A stretch of 64,000 nucleotides of DNA from contig NZ_JAAOTJ010000001.1 of NCBI RefSeq assembly GCF_011297335.1, positions 1,550,001-1,614,000 on the forward strand, read 5' to 3'. Under the pieces are notes generated by a model. The model searched no databases and had not been told where the DNA came from. It worked only from the letters and a program-made list of their open reading frames with translations. Positions 33,262 to 41,897 of this stretch are shown here, piece by piece. Within the stretch, counting starts at the first letter, position 1, and the number at the start of each line of letters is the position of its first letter. This stretch comes from Catellatospora methionotrophica. GTDB taxonomy: Bacteria; Actinomycetota; Actinomycetes; Mycobacteriales; Micromonosporaceae. The position numbers and the translations under genes were made by a program.

Positions 33262-33716
33262 CAGGCAGCCACCAGGCTCGCGCCGTTGTCGAGCGGCACC
33301 CACGTGACGACCCACACGATCACGCCGTCGGTGCCCGCAGACACGGACTCGATCTGCCCGGCCGTCAGGACGATCGGCTGCTTGATCGTCGGCACCGCGC
33401 CGGGGCCCTGGAGCAGCGAGTCACCAACCAGGCCCTGGAAGCCGAGCAGCGACCCGGCCGGGGTATCGGTGGTGCCGATGTCCGTCGCCGCGAAAAGGTC
33501 CTTGGTCGTGCCGACGGTCGGGTTGTGCTGGAGCTTGTAGCTGTTCGCGACGGTGATCGCGGTCGTGACTTCACCGACGATGCTGGTTACCAGCACCTTT
33601 CCGCCCGCCACGGTGAACAGCGGGATCGTCGTCGCCGCGAGGGTTCCGGTGGACTTCTCGGCGCGGTTTCCGAGCAGGATCGCCCGCTGCTGGTCGCTCT
33701 GGATCATGGTGGTCAT
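33261..33716 (-). CDS. Phage head-associated protein, possibly decoration
   Basis: A 151-residue beta-rich protein with hydrophobic strands (TIPLFTVAGGKVLVTSIVGEV). Position after the capsid gene suggests a decoration or stabilisation protein, but no family is recognised. Confidence 0.5.
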   Translation of the reverse strand: MTTMIQSDQQRAILLGNRAEKSTGTLAATTIPLFTVAGGKVLVTSIVGEVTTAITVANSYKLQHNPTVGTTKDLFAATDIGTTDTPAGSLLGFQGLVGDSLLQGPGAVPTIKQPIVLTAGQIESVSAGTDGVIVWVVTWVPLDNGASLVAA

Positions 33717-33888
33717 GTGCTTCGCCTTCCTCGGCGTCGTCAGAATCGGGAGTGCCGGGCTCGTCGACCGGGCCAGATGCCTGCACGGACGCGGCCGGGC
33801 GCGCAGCGTTGGTGTGGCGGCAGTAGTCCAAGCCGCTCACCAGGCACGCGTACGAGCCGCAGCCCGTGCAGACAGTCCGGGGCGTCAT
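33571..33888 (-). CDS. Cysteine-containing small protein overlapping the next gene
   Basis: Starts at ATG 33888, two bases after the previous stop. The N-terminal half (CTGCGSYACLVSGLDYCRHT) looks like a zinc ribbon. Its last 146 bp overlap the start of 33261-33716 in another frame, where composition becomes R/P/H-rich. Either a genuine long overlap or a displaced stop. Confidence 0.4.
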   Translation of the reverse strand: MTPRTVCTGCGSYACLVSGLDYCRHTNAARPAASVQASGPVDEPGTPDSDDAEEGEAHDHHDPERPAAGDPARKPRREVHRNPRGDDDPAVHRGGRKGAGNQHRR

Positions 33889-33890
33889 GC

Positions 33891-34391
33891 TCAGGCCTGC
33901 GGGTTCCGCAGGTTCTGCGGGGCGCGCTGCACGTGCAGGTCACGGAGCAGGTACAGGACGGCGGTGTACTTGGTGCCGTTGGAGCCCTGGTCCGGGACGT
34001 TCAGGCTGATCCACTCGTAGCCGTCGGACAGCTGCGCCGCGTCGACCTCGATCACGACCAGCGTTTGCTTGGAAGCGGAGCCCGCGTTCGTGATCTCGGA
34101 TGCGGCGGCCTGGGTCACCTTCGACCAGGTCTCCGACCCCGCGAACGTCGTCGCCTCTTTGAGGTAGTACTTCGTGACCACGTCCAGGTCGATGATGCTG
34201 CCGCCCGTCGCGGCGGTCGCCTGCTGCACGTCCACGTCGAGGATGTCCGTCGAACCGCCGTCGGTGAGGACGAGGATCGTTACACCGCCCGCGTTCTGCA
34301 GGTGGACCCGGTTGCCGGTGATCGCCGCAGCGACGGAATCCGCCGGCGCGGAGCCGACGACGACGTCGAAGAGCCTGCCGAGTGCGTCCAT
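33891..34391 (-). CDS. Phage structural hypothetical protein
   Basis: A 166-residue beta-rich protein immediately after the major capsid gene. Segment KYYLKEATTFAGSETWSKVT and the repeated ILVLTDG/VVIEVDA strands suggest a capsid-associated fold. No name assigned. Confidence 0.5.
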   Translation of the reverse strand: MDALGRLFDVVVGSAPADSVAAAITGNRVHLQNAGGVTILVLTDGGSTDILDVDVQQATAATGGSIIDLDVVTKYYLKEATTFAGSETWSKVTQAAASEITNAGSASKQTLVVIEVDAAQLSDGYEWISLNVPDQGSNGTKYTAVLYLLRDLHVQRAPQNLRNPQA

Positions 34392-34443
34392 GTTCTTTGA
34401 CTCCTTGCTCGGGATGGGGTGTCACTGCCACCCCGGGTGGTGG

Positions 34444-34473
34444 CCCCGACCAGGGGTTTATTGCTGGCCGGGG
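34444..34473 (-). terminator. Weak hairpin between capsid gene and next gene
   Basis: Arms 34444-34453 and 34464-34473 pair over 10 bp with one wobble and a 10-nt loop, in a 96-bp gap after the capsid stop. It could partly terminate or process the late mRNA so that capsid mRNA is in excess. Confidence 0.45.
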
Positions 34474-34487
34474 CCGGGAGGATGGGA

Positions 34488-35966
34488 TCAGGCCCTGGTC
34501 GCGAGTTTCACGAACGGGCTCAGGGTCGCGCCGTTGTTCTTCGGGGTGATCGGGCTCTGGAGCCACGGACGGCCGTCGACGCGCTCGATGATGCGGTAGG
34601 CGGTGACGTCGTTGCCGAACTTGTAGTGCGCGGACGACAGCGCGGACATGACCTGCCGGTCGCCGATCAGGTAGAACCCGAAGTCGACGAAGTTGATGTC
34701 ACCCGAAGTGCCGAGGACGCTGGCCTTCTCCGTGAAGATCACCGGGCGGCCGAGGATCGTCATCGGCGGACCAACCTGGCCGTTGTTCAGCCAGATCGCG
34801 CCACCGCCGGTACCGACGGACAGCGCCATCGTCGCCAGCTCCGGGAACGTGTCGATCGACGCGACCCACACCGCCCGGCCGAGGCTGGACGGCAGCATGC
34901 GGGCGTACATCTTGACGATGTTCTCCCACACGATCGACGCGGCGGGCTGGCCCGCCTCCTTCGCGACCTCGACCGCGGCCGAGTTGTTCGCGTCGAGGAT
35001 GCCCAGGGGCATGCCGACGCCGGAGCCGTTGAGGAACGCGTCGTCCTCGTAGAAGCCCAGGGCCTCGGGGAAGATGTCGTTGATGAACGCCTCGAACGAC
35101 ATCGGGCTGTCGGAGATGAGCTCGTTCGGGGCTTCGGTGTAGGCGGTGAGCTTCTTCGCGTCGAGGACGATCCGCGAGAACGCGGCCTGCGACGCGGTCA
35201 GGGCCGCGCCTTCCTCGGTCCAGTAGCCGACGATGCCGCCGTAGACGGAGCTGACGTTGGACGTGGAGTCGATGGCCGGGAACGGAACCCGCAGCGTCTC
35301 CATCGGGATGACGCGGGCGCGGGGGCGGACGATCGACGTCTCCAGCGACACCTTGAGCAGCTCCGCGCGTAGCGTCTCCGGGATCAGGAACCCGCCCTCG
35401 CTGGGAACGGTGCTGGAGAACGCGTTGCGGATCCGCTGCAGCCGGGACTGGTTGTCGGCGGTCCGGTTCGCGTTGTGCCAGATCGTCGCGAAGTAGTCCG
35501 CGCTGCCCTTGTAGTCCCGGTCGAGGGCCGCGCCCATCGCCTTCGGGTTGTAGAGGTTGGACCGGGCCCCGCCCTTGTCCAGGACGTCCTTGGGCGTCAG
35601 GTCGAGCCGGGCGACGCCTTCGGGCTGGTTCTCCTTGAGCCAGTCCGCGAGGACCAGCTGGACCTCGTTCTGGACCTGCGTCGCGATGGACAGGTCCTTC
35701 TGGTGGACGTGCCGGGCGTACGCGGTGATGAACTCGCCGAACTCGCCGTTCTTCCCGTTGAAGACCGCCTGCATCCTCGGGGCGTCGGTGAGCATCGCTT
35801 CCAGCTCGGCACCGGTCGTCGGGATCGCGATCCGCTCGGGGGCGGCGGGGTTCGCCCGGTTGAAGACCTTCCCGACGTCGCGGGGGTCGATGCCCGCCTT
35901 GTCGAGCATCTGGAACTGGGCACGGGCGACCGCGATGTCACGCTGCCGCCGGGTGGCTGTACTCAC
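34488..35966 (-). CDS. HK97-type major capsid protein
   Basis: A 492-residue protein. The first 165 residues are helical (delta-domain-like), followed by the HK97 fold: VPSEGGFLIPETLRAELL, an E-loop region, the P-domain with YTEAPNELISDSPMSF and the A-domain ending KFGNDVTAYRI. It should be cleaved after the delta domain by the protease encoded upstream. Start overlaps the protease stop. Confidence 0.9.
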   Translation of the reverse strand: MSTATRRQRDIAVARAQFQMLDKAGIDPRDVGKVFNRANPAAPERIAIPTTGAELEAMLTDAPRMQAVFNGKNGEFGEFITAYARHVHQKDLSIATQVQNEVQLVLADWLKENQPEGVARLDLTPKDVLDKGGARSNLYNPKAMGAALDRDYKGSADYFATIWHNANRTADNQSRLQRIRNAFSSTVPSEGGFLIPETLRAELLKVSLETSIVRPRARVIPMETLRVPFPAIDSTSNVSSVYGGIVGYWTEEGAALTASQAAFSRIVLDAKKLTAYTEAPNELISDSPMSFEAFINDIFPEALGFYEDDAFLNGSGVGMPLGILDANNSAAVEVAKEAGQPAASIVWENIVKMYARMLPSSLGRAVWVASIDTFPELATMALSVGTGGGAIWLNNGQVGPPMTILGRPVIFTEKASVLGTSGDINFVDFGFYLIGDRQVMSALSSAHYKFGNDVTAYRIIERVDGRPWLQSPITPKNNGATLSPFVKLATRA

Positions 35967-37900
35967 AGGGTTGCCTCCTTCAGGCTGCGCACGAACGACG
36001 TCGGGTCGATCGCCGGGAACAGTGGCTCGTCGGCAGGTGCCGGGGCCGGGGGTGGTACGTCAGGGGCCGCGAGGGTGTTCGCGGCGAGCCGCATCGCGGC
36101 CTGGAACACCGACGGCGTGTAGCCGCCGATGGCCAGCTCTGCGGGCTCGGGTTCGGGCTCAGGCTCCGCGGCGGGCGGCTCCTCGGCCGCGGCACGCACG
36201 GGCGTGGGCGCGGCGGGGGCGTCGAGGGCGAGCGCGCCCATCGTGTCCCTGAACTGGGCCGGGTCGAAGCCGGGCATCGGGTCCAGGGCCGCGGTCATGC
36301 TGGCCTTGAACACGGCCGGGTCGAACGCGGGCACCTCAACCGGCACCTCTGCAGGAGGTTCGGCGGGCTGCTGCGCGGGCACCTCAGCTGCCCGCCCCTC
36401 CCGCGCAGCAGCCGCCTCCACGCGCGCAACAGACGGCGCAGGAGCGCGCGTCCGGCCCGCGAAGTTGAACACCGACAGGTCCCAGTCAGCGGCGACCTGC
36501 TCCATCGTCTGGACCGCAGCGACGTCGTCGGCGAGACCGGCTTTGACGGCTTCCTCGGCCGAGTACCAGGTTTCGGCCTTCATCCGAGTACGCCACTCAG
36601 CCGCGGTCCCGCCAGCCTTGCCCGCGTAGAACCCGGCGATGTCCGCGCTGGTGCGGTCGAGGAGTTCGATGTAGGCGCGCATCGCGTCGACGTTCCCGAC
36701 CGCGAACCCATGCGCGTCGTGGATCATCATCTGTGAGCCGCGGCCCATCGTGACCGTGCTGCCCGCCATCGCGATCACCGAAGCGATCGACGCGGCCAAG
36801 CCGTCGACGTGGACGTTGATGCGCTTCTTCGACGCGACGAGCGCGTTATAGATCGCGACCCCGTCGAACGCGTCCCCGCCCGGACTGTTGATGTGCAGGT
36901 CGACTGTCGGGGCCTTGACCTGCGCCAGTTCCTGCACGAACTGGGCTGCGGTCACGCCCCAGCCGCCGATCTCCGAGTACAGGTAGATCTCCGCGACGTC
37001 ACCCGCGCGGTTCTCGACCCGGAAATCCGCCGCACCGCTCGCCTTCGAGCGCGCCTGAGCACGCCCACGCCGTCCACGCATCGCGCCCCTGCCTGCACTG
37101 TTCGACGGCGCGGCGTCATCACCGAGCGCCATGAGGGTTTTCATCTGCCGCTGCAACGTCCGCCAGTTCGACAGGTCCAGGCGCGCCTGCTTCTCGTAAC
37201 CGATCACGTCGTCCCACGACCAGTCGTCGGCACCATGCGGCTTCACGGCCAGGTCGAGATACCAGCCGCCCTGCTCGTCGTCGTCGCCCCAGATCTGGAA
37301 AGCGATGTCACCCCAGCTGCTGCCAGCGACGACACCTTCACCGATCAGGTCGTCGATGTCGTGGTTTTCGAAGTAGGCGGCCTCGGCAGCCTCAGCGGCT
37401 TCGACCTTTGCGCGGGCGGCACGGATCGCTTCGGCGTCTGCGTCAGCGTCGTAGGCCGTCTCGTACTCGGCCTGCGCGTCTTCGATGTCTTCCCAGAGCT
37501 TCTGGATCTCGCGCTGCCGGGTCTTCGCCTTGCTGACCTCGACATCGATGGCGGCGTTCAGGTTGTCGACTGCGGCCTGGTCGAGTTTCGCTGTGCCGCC
37601 ACGGTTCGCGCCCGCCCACTTGCTCGCGTCGCTGACCGCGACGACGCCGATCCGGAGTTCGGTGCCGCTGTCGGTGCCGATGGACGCGAGGACAGGGGTA
37701 CTGGTCGAAGACTCGGTTACCGAGCCCTTCCGCGACCCGAGCAGGCGCTCGCCATCGTTGAGGGTGATCCGGTCGGAGAGGCCGAGGGCGTCGTCGGACC
37801 ATTTGCCGTCGGAGTCGCGGCGCTGGCTGGGGTCGTACTTGCCCGCGAGCCGGTCCTGCAGTGCGACTGCGGCGACGAAGAATCGGGGTGTCCGCTTCAT
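35963..37900 (-). CDS. ClpP-like head maturation protease fused to a scaffold-like tail
   Basis: Starting at ATG 37900 gives 645 residues. The N-terminal 290 residues are an unusual extension. The protease core (about 300-470) shows HINSPGGDAFDGVAIYNAL, catalytic Ser371 in GLAASIAS and His394 in MIHDAH. The C-terminal 150 residues are P/A/E-rich with four degenerate [AGF]-DP-x-x-F motifs (525-540, 544-559, 593-608, 630-642), probably a scaffold part. ATGA overlap with the portal stop. Confidence 0.82.
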   Translation of the reverse strand: MKRTPRFFVAAVALQDRLAGKYDPSQRRDSDGKWSDDALGLSDRITLNDGERLLGSRKGSVTESSTSTPVLASIGTDSGTELRIGVVAVSDASKWAGANRGGTAKLDQAAVDNLNAAIDVEVSKAKTRQREIQKLWEDIEDAQAEYETAYDADADAEAIRAARAKVEAAEAAEAAYFENHDIDDLIGEGVVAGSSWGDIAFQIWGDDDEQGGWYLDLAVKPHGADDWSWDDVIGYEKQARLDLSNWRTLQRQMKTLMALGDDAAPSNSAGRGAMRGRRGRAQARSKASGAADFRVENRAGDVAEIYLYSEIGGWGVTAAQFVQELAQVKAPTVDLHINSPGGDAFDGVAIYNALVASKKRINVHVDGLAASIASVIAMAGSTVTMGRGSQMMIHDAHGFAVGNVDAMRAYIELLDRTSADIAGFYAGKAGGTAAEWRTRMKAETWYSAEEAVKAGLADDVAAVQTMEQVAADWDLSVFNFAGRTRAPAPSVARVEAAAAREGRAAEVPAQQPAEPPAEVPVEVPAFDPAVFKASMTAALDPMPGFDPAQFRDTMGALALDAPAAPTPVRAAAEEPPAAEPEPEPEPAELAIGGYTPSVFQAAMRLAANTLAAPDVPPPAPAPADEPLFPAIDPTSFVRSLKEATL

Positions 37901-39930
37901 GCGCCTGCCCTCGGGTTCCACGTCGCACGGACGGTCCCGCGGCAGCGGTTACGGCCCAGGCACGCCCGGTAGGTGCCGCCGCCGTACGCGTCCCAGGCGG
38001 CCTTCCAGGACTCGAACTCGGTCCCGTCGATTTCCCGGCACGGCTTGCACGTGTTCCGGTCAAGGGTTTCGCTCGCCCAGTAGATCGTCTGCGGGACGTC
38101 GCGGACGGTCTCCAGGCGCCCGACGTTCTGCGCCCGGGTCAGGGCCGCGCCGAGTTGCTCCCGCAGGTACGCGTCGGACAGGCCTTCGAGGTGCGCGCCG
38201 ACCTGGAGGGCGACCTGCTCGGCGGCGACGCCGGGCGCGTACACGCGGACGGCTTCCTTACCCGCGGCCTGGGCGAGGCCTTCACCGAGGAGCTGCGCGA
38301 CTGCCTCAGCGATCGGGTCCAGGCCGGGCAGTGACACGGGCACGGGCACCTGCACGCCCTGCGCGGCCGCCTCAGCAGCCATACGGCGCGCGGCACGGGC
38401 ACCCATCGCGGCCATCGCCGCGGTCAGGACAGCGGTCGCGGTTACGACCGTGACGGTTAGCGCAGCGAGCGCGGCAATGTCTCCTGCGGCGACGATCGCG
38501 ATGACCTGCGGGAGGAGTTCGGCCTGCTGGGCGGCGGTGATGCCAGCCCAGACGACGAGCAGGGCCGCGAGTTGTTCTTCCCAGTCGGCCTGGACCTGCT
38601 CCATGTCCGCATCGGGCTCGGTGTCGTCCGGGGCGGCGTTCCACAGGCGCAGTGCGGCGGGTTTCTTCGCCGGCGGCTTGGCGTCGGCCTGTCCGGGCTG
38701 GCCGGGCATGACCGGCGGTGCGGGTGGCTCGGGCTTCTCCCACTTGAGGGTGTCCGGCAGGTCCAGCGCCGTCTTCACGGAGTCGCCGTCGAACCCGGCG
38801 TCGATGTACGTCTTCGCCGCCGTCGCCTTGCTCTCCCGCTCGGCGTTCTGCGCGGCGGCGTCCGGGGGGATCGGGTCGTCGTAGTCGAACTCCAGGTTGG
38901 CCGCCGTGTCGCCGAACATCGGCAGGAACACCGAGTTGAGGGCGTCTTTCCACCGGTCCAGGCGCGGCACCGCAAGCCACTTCGCGTACATCGCATCGGA
39001 CGCCTCGGCGGAGGCGCGGTTGACGTCTTCGACGATGCCCTGCGCGAACTGCGGAAACCCGAACGCCTCACGGATCCGGTTCGGCGCGATCTCGGCCAGC
39101 TCCGCGAACTGCATCTCCCGCTGGGAGATCTTCGCGTCGACCCACTTCATGCCGTTCTCAAGGATCGCCACACGGTGAGCGTTCGACAGGCCCTGGTGGG
39201 ACTCGGCCCAGCGGTCGCGGAACTCGTTGAACTCCTCGTCCGACAGGCGCTCCTCAACCTCGATCACACCACCGGGCTTCGCACTGTTGCGGAAGAAGTT
39301 CCGATTCCACTCCTCAGAGAACTTCTGCGAATCGATCGTCCGCAGCAAAGCCTGCACCGGGCCGAGGCCGCGGTAGTGGTTCTCCGGGTCGGGCTGGAAC
39401 ATCGGGATGACGTCGTCGATCTCCAGCGGCACCTGCTCGCCGTTCGGGCCCGTGTAGATGTACCCGGTGATGAACTCCTGCGGGTGCACCGCGGGCCGGA
39501 TCCGGTCTGGGCGGACGGGCCACAGCTCCAGCGGGATCGACCTGGCGAGGGGGTTCCGGGCGACGATGAGCCACGTCTCGCCGGTGAGGTCGTTGTGCTG
39601 CTGCCCGGATTCGATGAGGCGGCGCTGGGTGAAGAACTTGTTGGGCTTGTTCCACACGTTCAGGGCGAGGTGCCGGGTGACCTCTTTGCGGTCTTCTTTC
39701 TTCCCGGATGCGGCTTTCTGCCAGAGCTTCCAGCCGACGGACCCGGTGGTGGTCATGAGCCGGTTGACGAGTCCGAACAGGGTGCCGTTGGCCCCGTAGG
39801 CGCGCATCTCGGCTTCAGCGCCCTTGGGCTCCGAGTAGATGTGGGAGAGGCCGTTGGCGTAGGAGGCGGGGACGTACGGGACGGGTGCCTTGTTGCTGGC
39901 ACGGGTCAGGGTGCTGATCAAATCCCTCAC
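37897..39930 (-). CDS. Portal protein fused to a Mu-F-like head morphogenesis domain
   Basis: Begins at GTG 39930, coupled to the previous stop (GTGA). Residues 1-370 match HK97-type portals (NPLARSIPLELWPVRPDRIRPAV; NFFRNSAKPGGVIEVEE). Residues about 430-677 resemble Mu gpF-like minor head proteins, with a C-terminal motif of LDRNTCKPCREIDG and RCRGT. The long frame upstream is arginine-rich and rejected. Confidence 0.85.
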   Translation of the reverse strand: MRDLISTLTRASNKAPVPYVPASYANGLSHIYSEPKGAEAEMRAYGANGTLFGLVNRLMTTTGSVGWKLWQKAASGKKEDRKEVTRHLALNVWNKPNKFFTQRRLIESGQQHNDLTGETWLIVARNPLARSIPLELWPVRPDRIRPAVHPQEFITGYIYTGPNGEQVPLEIDDVIPMFQPDPENHYRGLGPVQALLRTIDSQKFSEEWNRNFFRNSAKPGGVIEVEERLSDEEFNEFRDRWAESHQGLSNAHRVAILENGMKWVDAKISQREMQFAELAEIAPNRIREAFGFPQFAQGIVEDVNRASAEASDAMYAKWLAVPRLDRWKDALNSVFLPMFGDTAANLEFDYDDPIPPDAAAQNAERESKATAAKTYIDAGFDGDSVKTALDLPDTLKWEKPEPPAPPVMPGQPGQADAKPPAKKPAALRLWNAAPDDTEPDADMEQVQADWEEQLAALLVVWAGITAAQQAELLPQVIAIVAAGDIAALAALTVTVVTATAVLTAAMAAMGARAARRMAAEAAAQGVQVPVPVSLPGLDPIAEAVAQLLGEGLAQAAGKEAVRVYAPGVAAEQVALQVGAHLEGLSDAYLREQLGAALTRAQNVGRLETVRDVPQTIYWASETLDRNTCKPCREIDGTEFESWKAAWDAYGGGTYRACLGRNRCRGTVRATWNPRAGA

Positions 39931-40226
39931 CGCTGCCCGGCCTCGGCGTCGTCGTCGCCGCTGTCGCTGAGGAGCCAGTTGAGGACGAAGCACGAAACGC
40001 CAGCAACGGCGATGCCTGCGGCGGGGGCGAGCATCCAGGCGGAGACGGTGAACGCGGCGAGGCCTGCGAGCTGCAGGACCGCGGACCGGATGGTTGTCGC
40101 TTTCGCGCGCAGGGAGGCTGCGGCGGCGGCGAGCGCTGCGGTGACGGCGGCGGCCCGGTTGCTGATCGCGCGGCCGACGCCGGCGAGCGGGTTGCGGGTG
40201 GGGGCGGCGTGCGCGGCGATGCTCAT
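39927..40226 (-). CDS. Small membrane protein upstream of portal
   Basis: Ninety-nine residues from ATG 40226 with GGAGC upstream. One or two hydrophobic helices (VLQLAGLAAFTVSAWMLAPAAG and AVAGVSCFVLNWLL) and an acidic end. Unknown role; a common type of gene between terminase and portal in actinophages. Confidence 0.5.
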   Translation of the reverse strand: MSIAAHAAPTRNPLAGVGRAISNRAAAVTAALAAAAASLRAKATTIRSAVLQLAGLAAFTVSAWMLAPAAGIAVAGVSCFVLNWLLSDSGDDDAEAGQR

Positions 40227-40300
40227 GCGGGCTGCTCCGGGCGGACCACGCACAAGGCAGCACCGACGAGGGCCTGCGCGAGGGGGTCCGGGGAGGTCAT
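40223..40300 (-). CDS. Possible 25-residue coupled microORF
   Basis: ATG 40300 opens a 25-residue frame (MTSPDPLAQALVGAALCVVR start) that ends in an ATGA overlap with the next gene. No ribosome site is evident. It may be a leader peptide. The rest of the 40301-40412 gap holds no gene I can see. Confidence 0.25.
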   Translation of the reverse strand: MTSPDPLAQALVGAALCVVRPEQPA

Positions 40301-40412
40301 ATGCCTAGGGGACCCGACTAGCCCCCGGCAGATCCACTTAGCTGTGGTGGCACAAATGTGCAGGTGACGCGTGGACGCGCCAACATCACAAAAGTGCCAC
40401 CAGTTGGAAGGG

Positions 40413-41897
40413 TTACGTCGTGCGGATCTGCGGCCTGCCCTTCGCCAGCAGACGGTGCAGCGCCTGGCTCATCCCGTCGACCTGGTCATCGTGTGCGCCG
40501 TTCGGGAACGCCGCACACTCATCGACGAACGCACCCACCCACGGGGCCAGCTTCGCCGCTGGCAGGAGCACGTCACCGGCCTCGACGTACGGGGCGATTG
40601 CGGACGCGCGGGCTTCCTTGGAGTCCTTCGGCGTGTACGCGATCACACCGGAGACCTTCTTCCGGAGCATCGAGATGATCGCCGGGCCGTTCGCTTTGTC
40701 CTCAACGACCTTCGCCCGCGCCTGCGGCCACTTCGCGGCCAGCTGCTCCAGGGTCGTGACGGTGACGGTGAAGTCCATGCGCGCCCTCACCTGGTCCAGG
40801 AGCCATGCTTTGACGCCGTCGGATGCCCAGACCTGCATGACGACGAAGTCGGAGTGCTTCGTGTCTTTGAACGTGGCATCGACGTGGATCTCGACGGTGA
40901 CGGTGCCCGGCACGTACATGCTGCCGTCGCCCTGCGGGACCGCTCGCGGGGTGTCGTAGTACTGCCACCAGTCGCGTTTGAAGATGTTGCCGTCTGACGG
41001 CGCGGGATGGCCCTGGTAGAGGGCTGCCCAGCCGCGGGAGCCTGCGTCGCGTTTGCGCTGGAGCCAGTTCGCGGTGTCGCGTCCGCGTGCGGATTCCATG
41101 AACTCGCCTGGTTCGCGGCCGAGGACGTCGTAGCCGAGGCAGCCCTTCCGCCCGTTGCACTTGCATTCGATGCCTTTGTCGGGGTCGTGTTCGGCTTGGG
41201 CTTGGATGTTGATGACGTGCCATTCGTCGTGGCCTTCGTTTTCCTCGTTGGTGAGGAACCCGGCGAGGTCGTCTTCGTGCCAGCGGGTTTGGACGAGGAT
41301 GACGACGCCTGCGGGTGAGAGGCGGGTGGAGCCGACGGTGCGCCACCAGTCTTTGATGGTGTTGCGGATAGTCTCGGAGTCGGCTTCGCCTTGGTCTTTG
41401 TGCGGATCGTCGATGATCATCAGGTCTACGGGGCGGCCGGTCAGCGAACCCGTCACCGACGACGTGATCATGCCGCCGCCCGAGCCCTCCAGCTGCCACT
41501 CGTTCGCAGCACCCGACGTGTTCGACACGACCAGGCCGAGGTCCGGGTAGTCGTTGACGTCGTCACGCACCCGCCGGCCCCACCGCCGGGAGATCGCATC
41601 CTGGTAGCCGATGTTCGCGATCCGCAGGTCACGGTCGTGGAGCAGCGCCCAAATCGGGAAGAACCGCGAGCAGCGCACGGACTTGCCCTCCTGCGGCGGA
41701 CACGTGATGATCACGCGCTTGGGTCCGGTCCCCCGCACCGCTGCGACGAGCGCCCCGTCGAGGATGTCCAGTGCAGGCGTCTGGATCGTCTTCGGTTCGA
41801 TGTGCCTGGCCACGTCGCCGGGGGTTGCGTAGGTGCGGGTGTTCGTCGTACCGAGCATGGCGGCGGCCCGGTCCAGGACACGCAGGTTAACGCCCAT
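40413..41897 (-). CDS. Terminase large subunit
   Basis: A 494-residue ATPase and nuclease. Walker A is CPPQEGKS (66-73), Walker B LMIIDDPH (159-166). Nuclease motifs are HVDATFKDTKHSDF, KVVEDKANGP and HDDQVDGMS near the C-terminus. It packages DNA into the prohead through the portal. Starts by a TGATG overlap with the recombinase stop. Confidence 0.92.
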   Translation of the reverse strand: MGVNLRVLDRAAAMLGTTNTRTYATPGDVARHIEPKTIQTPALDILDGALVAAVRGTGPKRVIITCPPQEGKSVRCSRFFPIWALLHDRDLRIANIGYQDAISRRWGRRVRDDVNDYPDLGLVVSNTSGAANEWQLEGSGGGMITSSVTGSLTGRPVDLMIIDDPHKDQGEADSETIRNTIKDWWRTVGSTRLSPAGVVILVQTRWHEDDLAGFLTNEENEGHDEWHVINIQAQAEHDPDKGIECKCNGRKGCLGYDVLGREPGEFMESARGRDTANWLQRKRDAGSRGWAALYQGHPAPSDGNIFKRDWWQYYDTPRAVPQGDGSMYVPGTVTVEIHVDATFKDTKHSDFVVMQVWASDGVKAWLLDQVRARMDFTVTVTTLEQLAAKWPQARAKVVEDKANGPAIISMLRKKVSGVIAYTPKDSKEARASAIAPYVEAGDVLLPAAKLAPWVGAFVDECAAFPNGAHDDQVDGMSQALHRLLAKGRPQIRTT

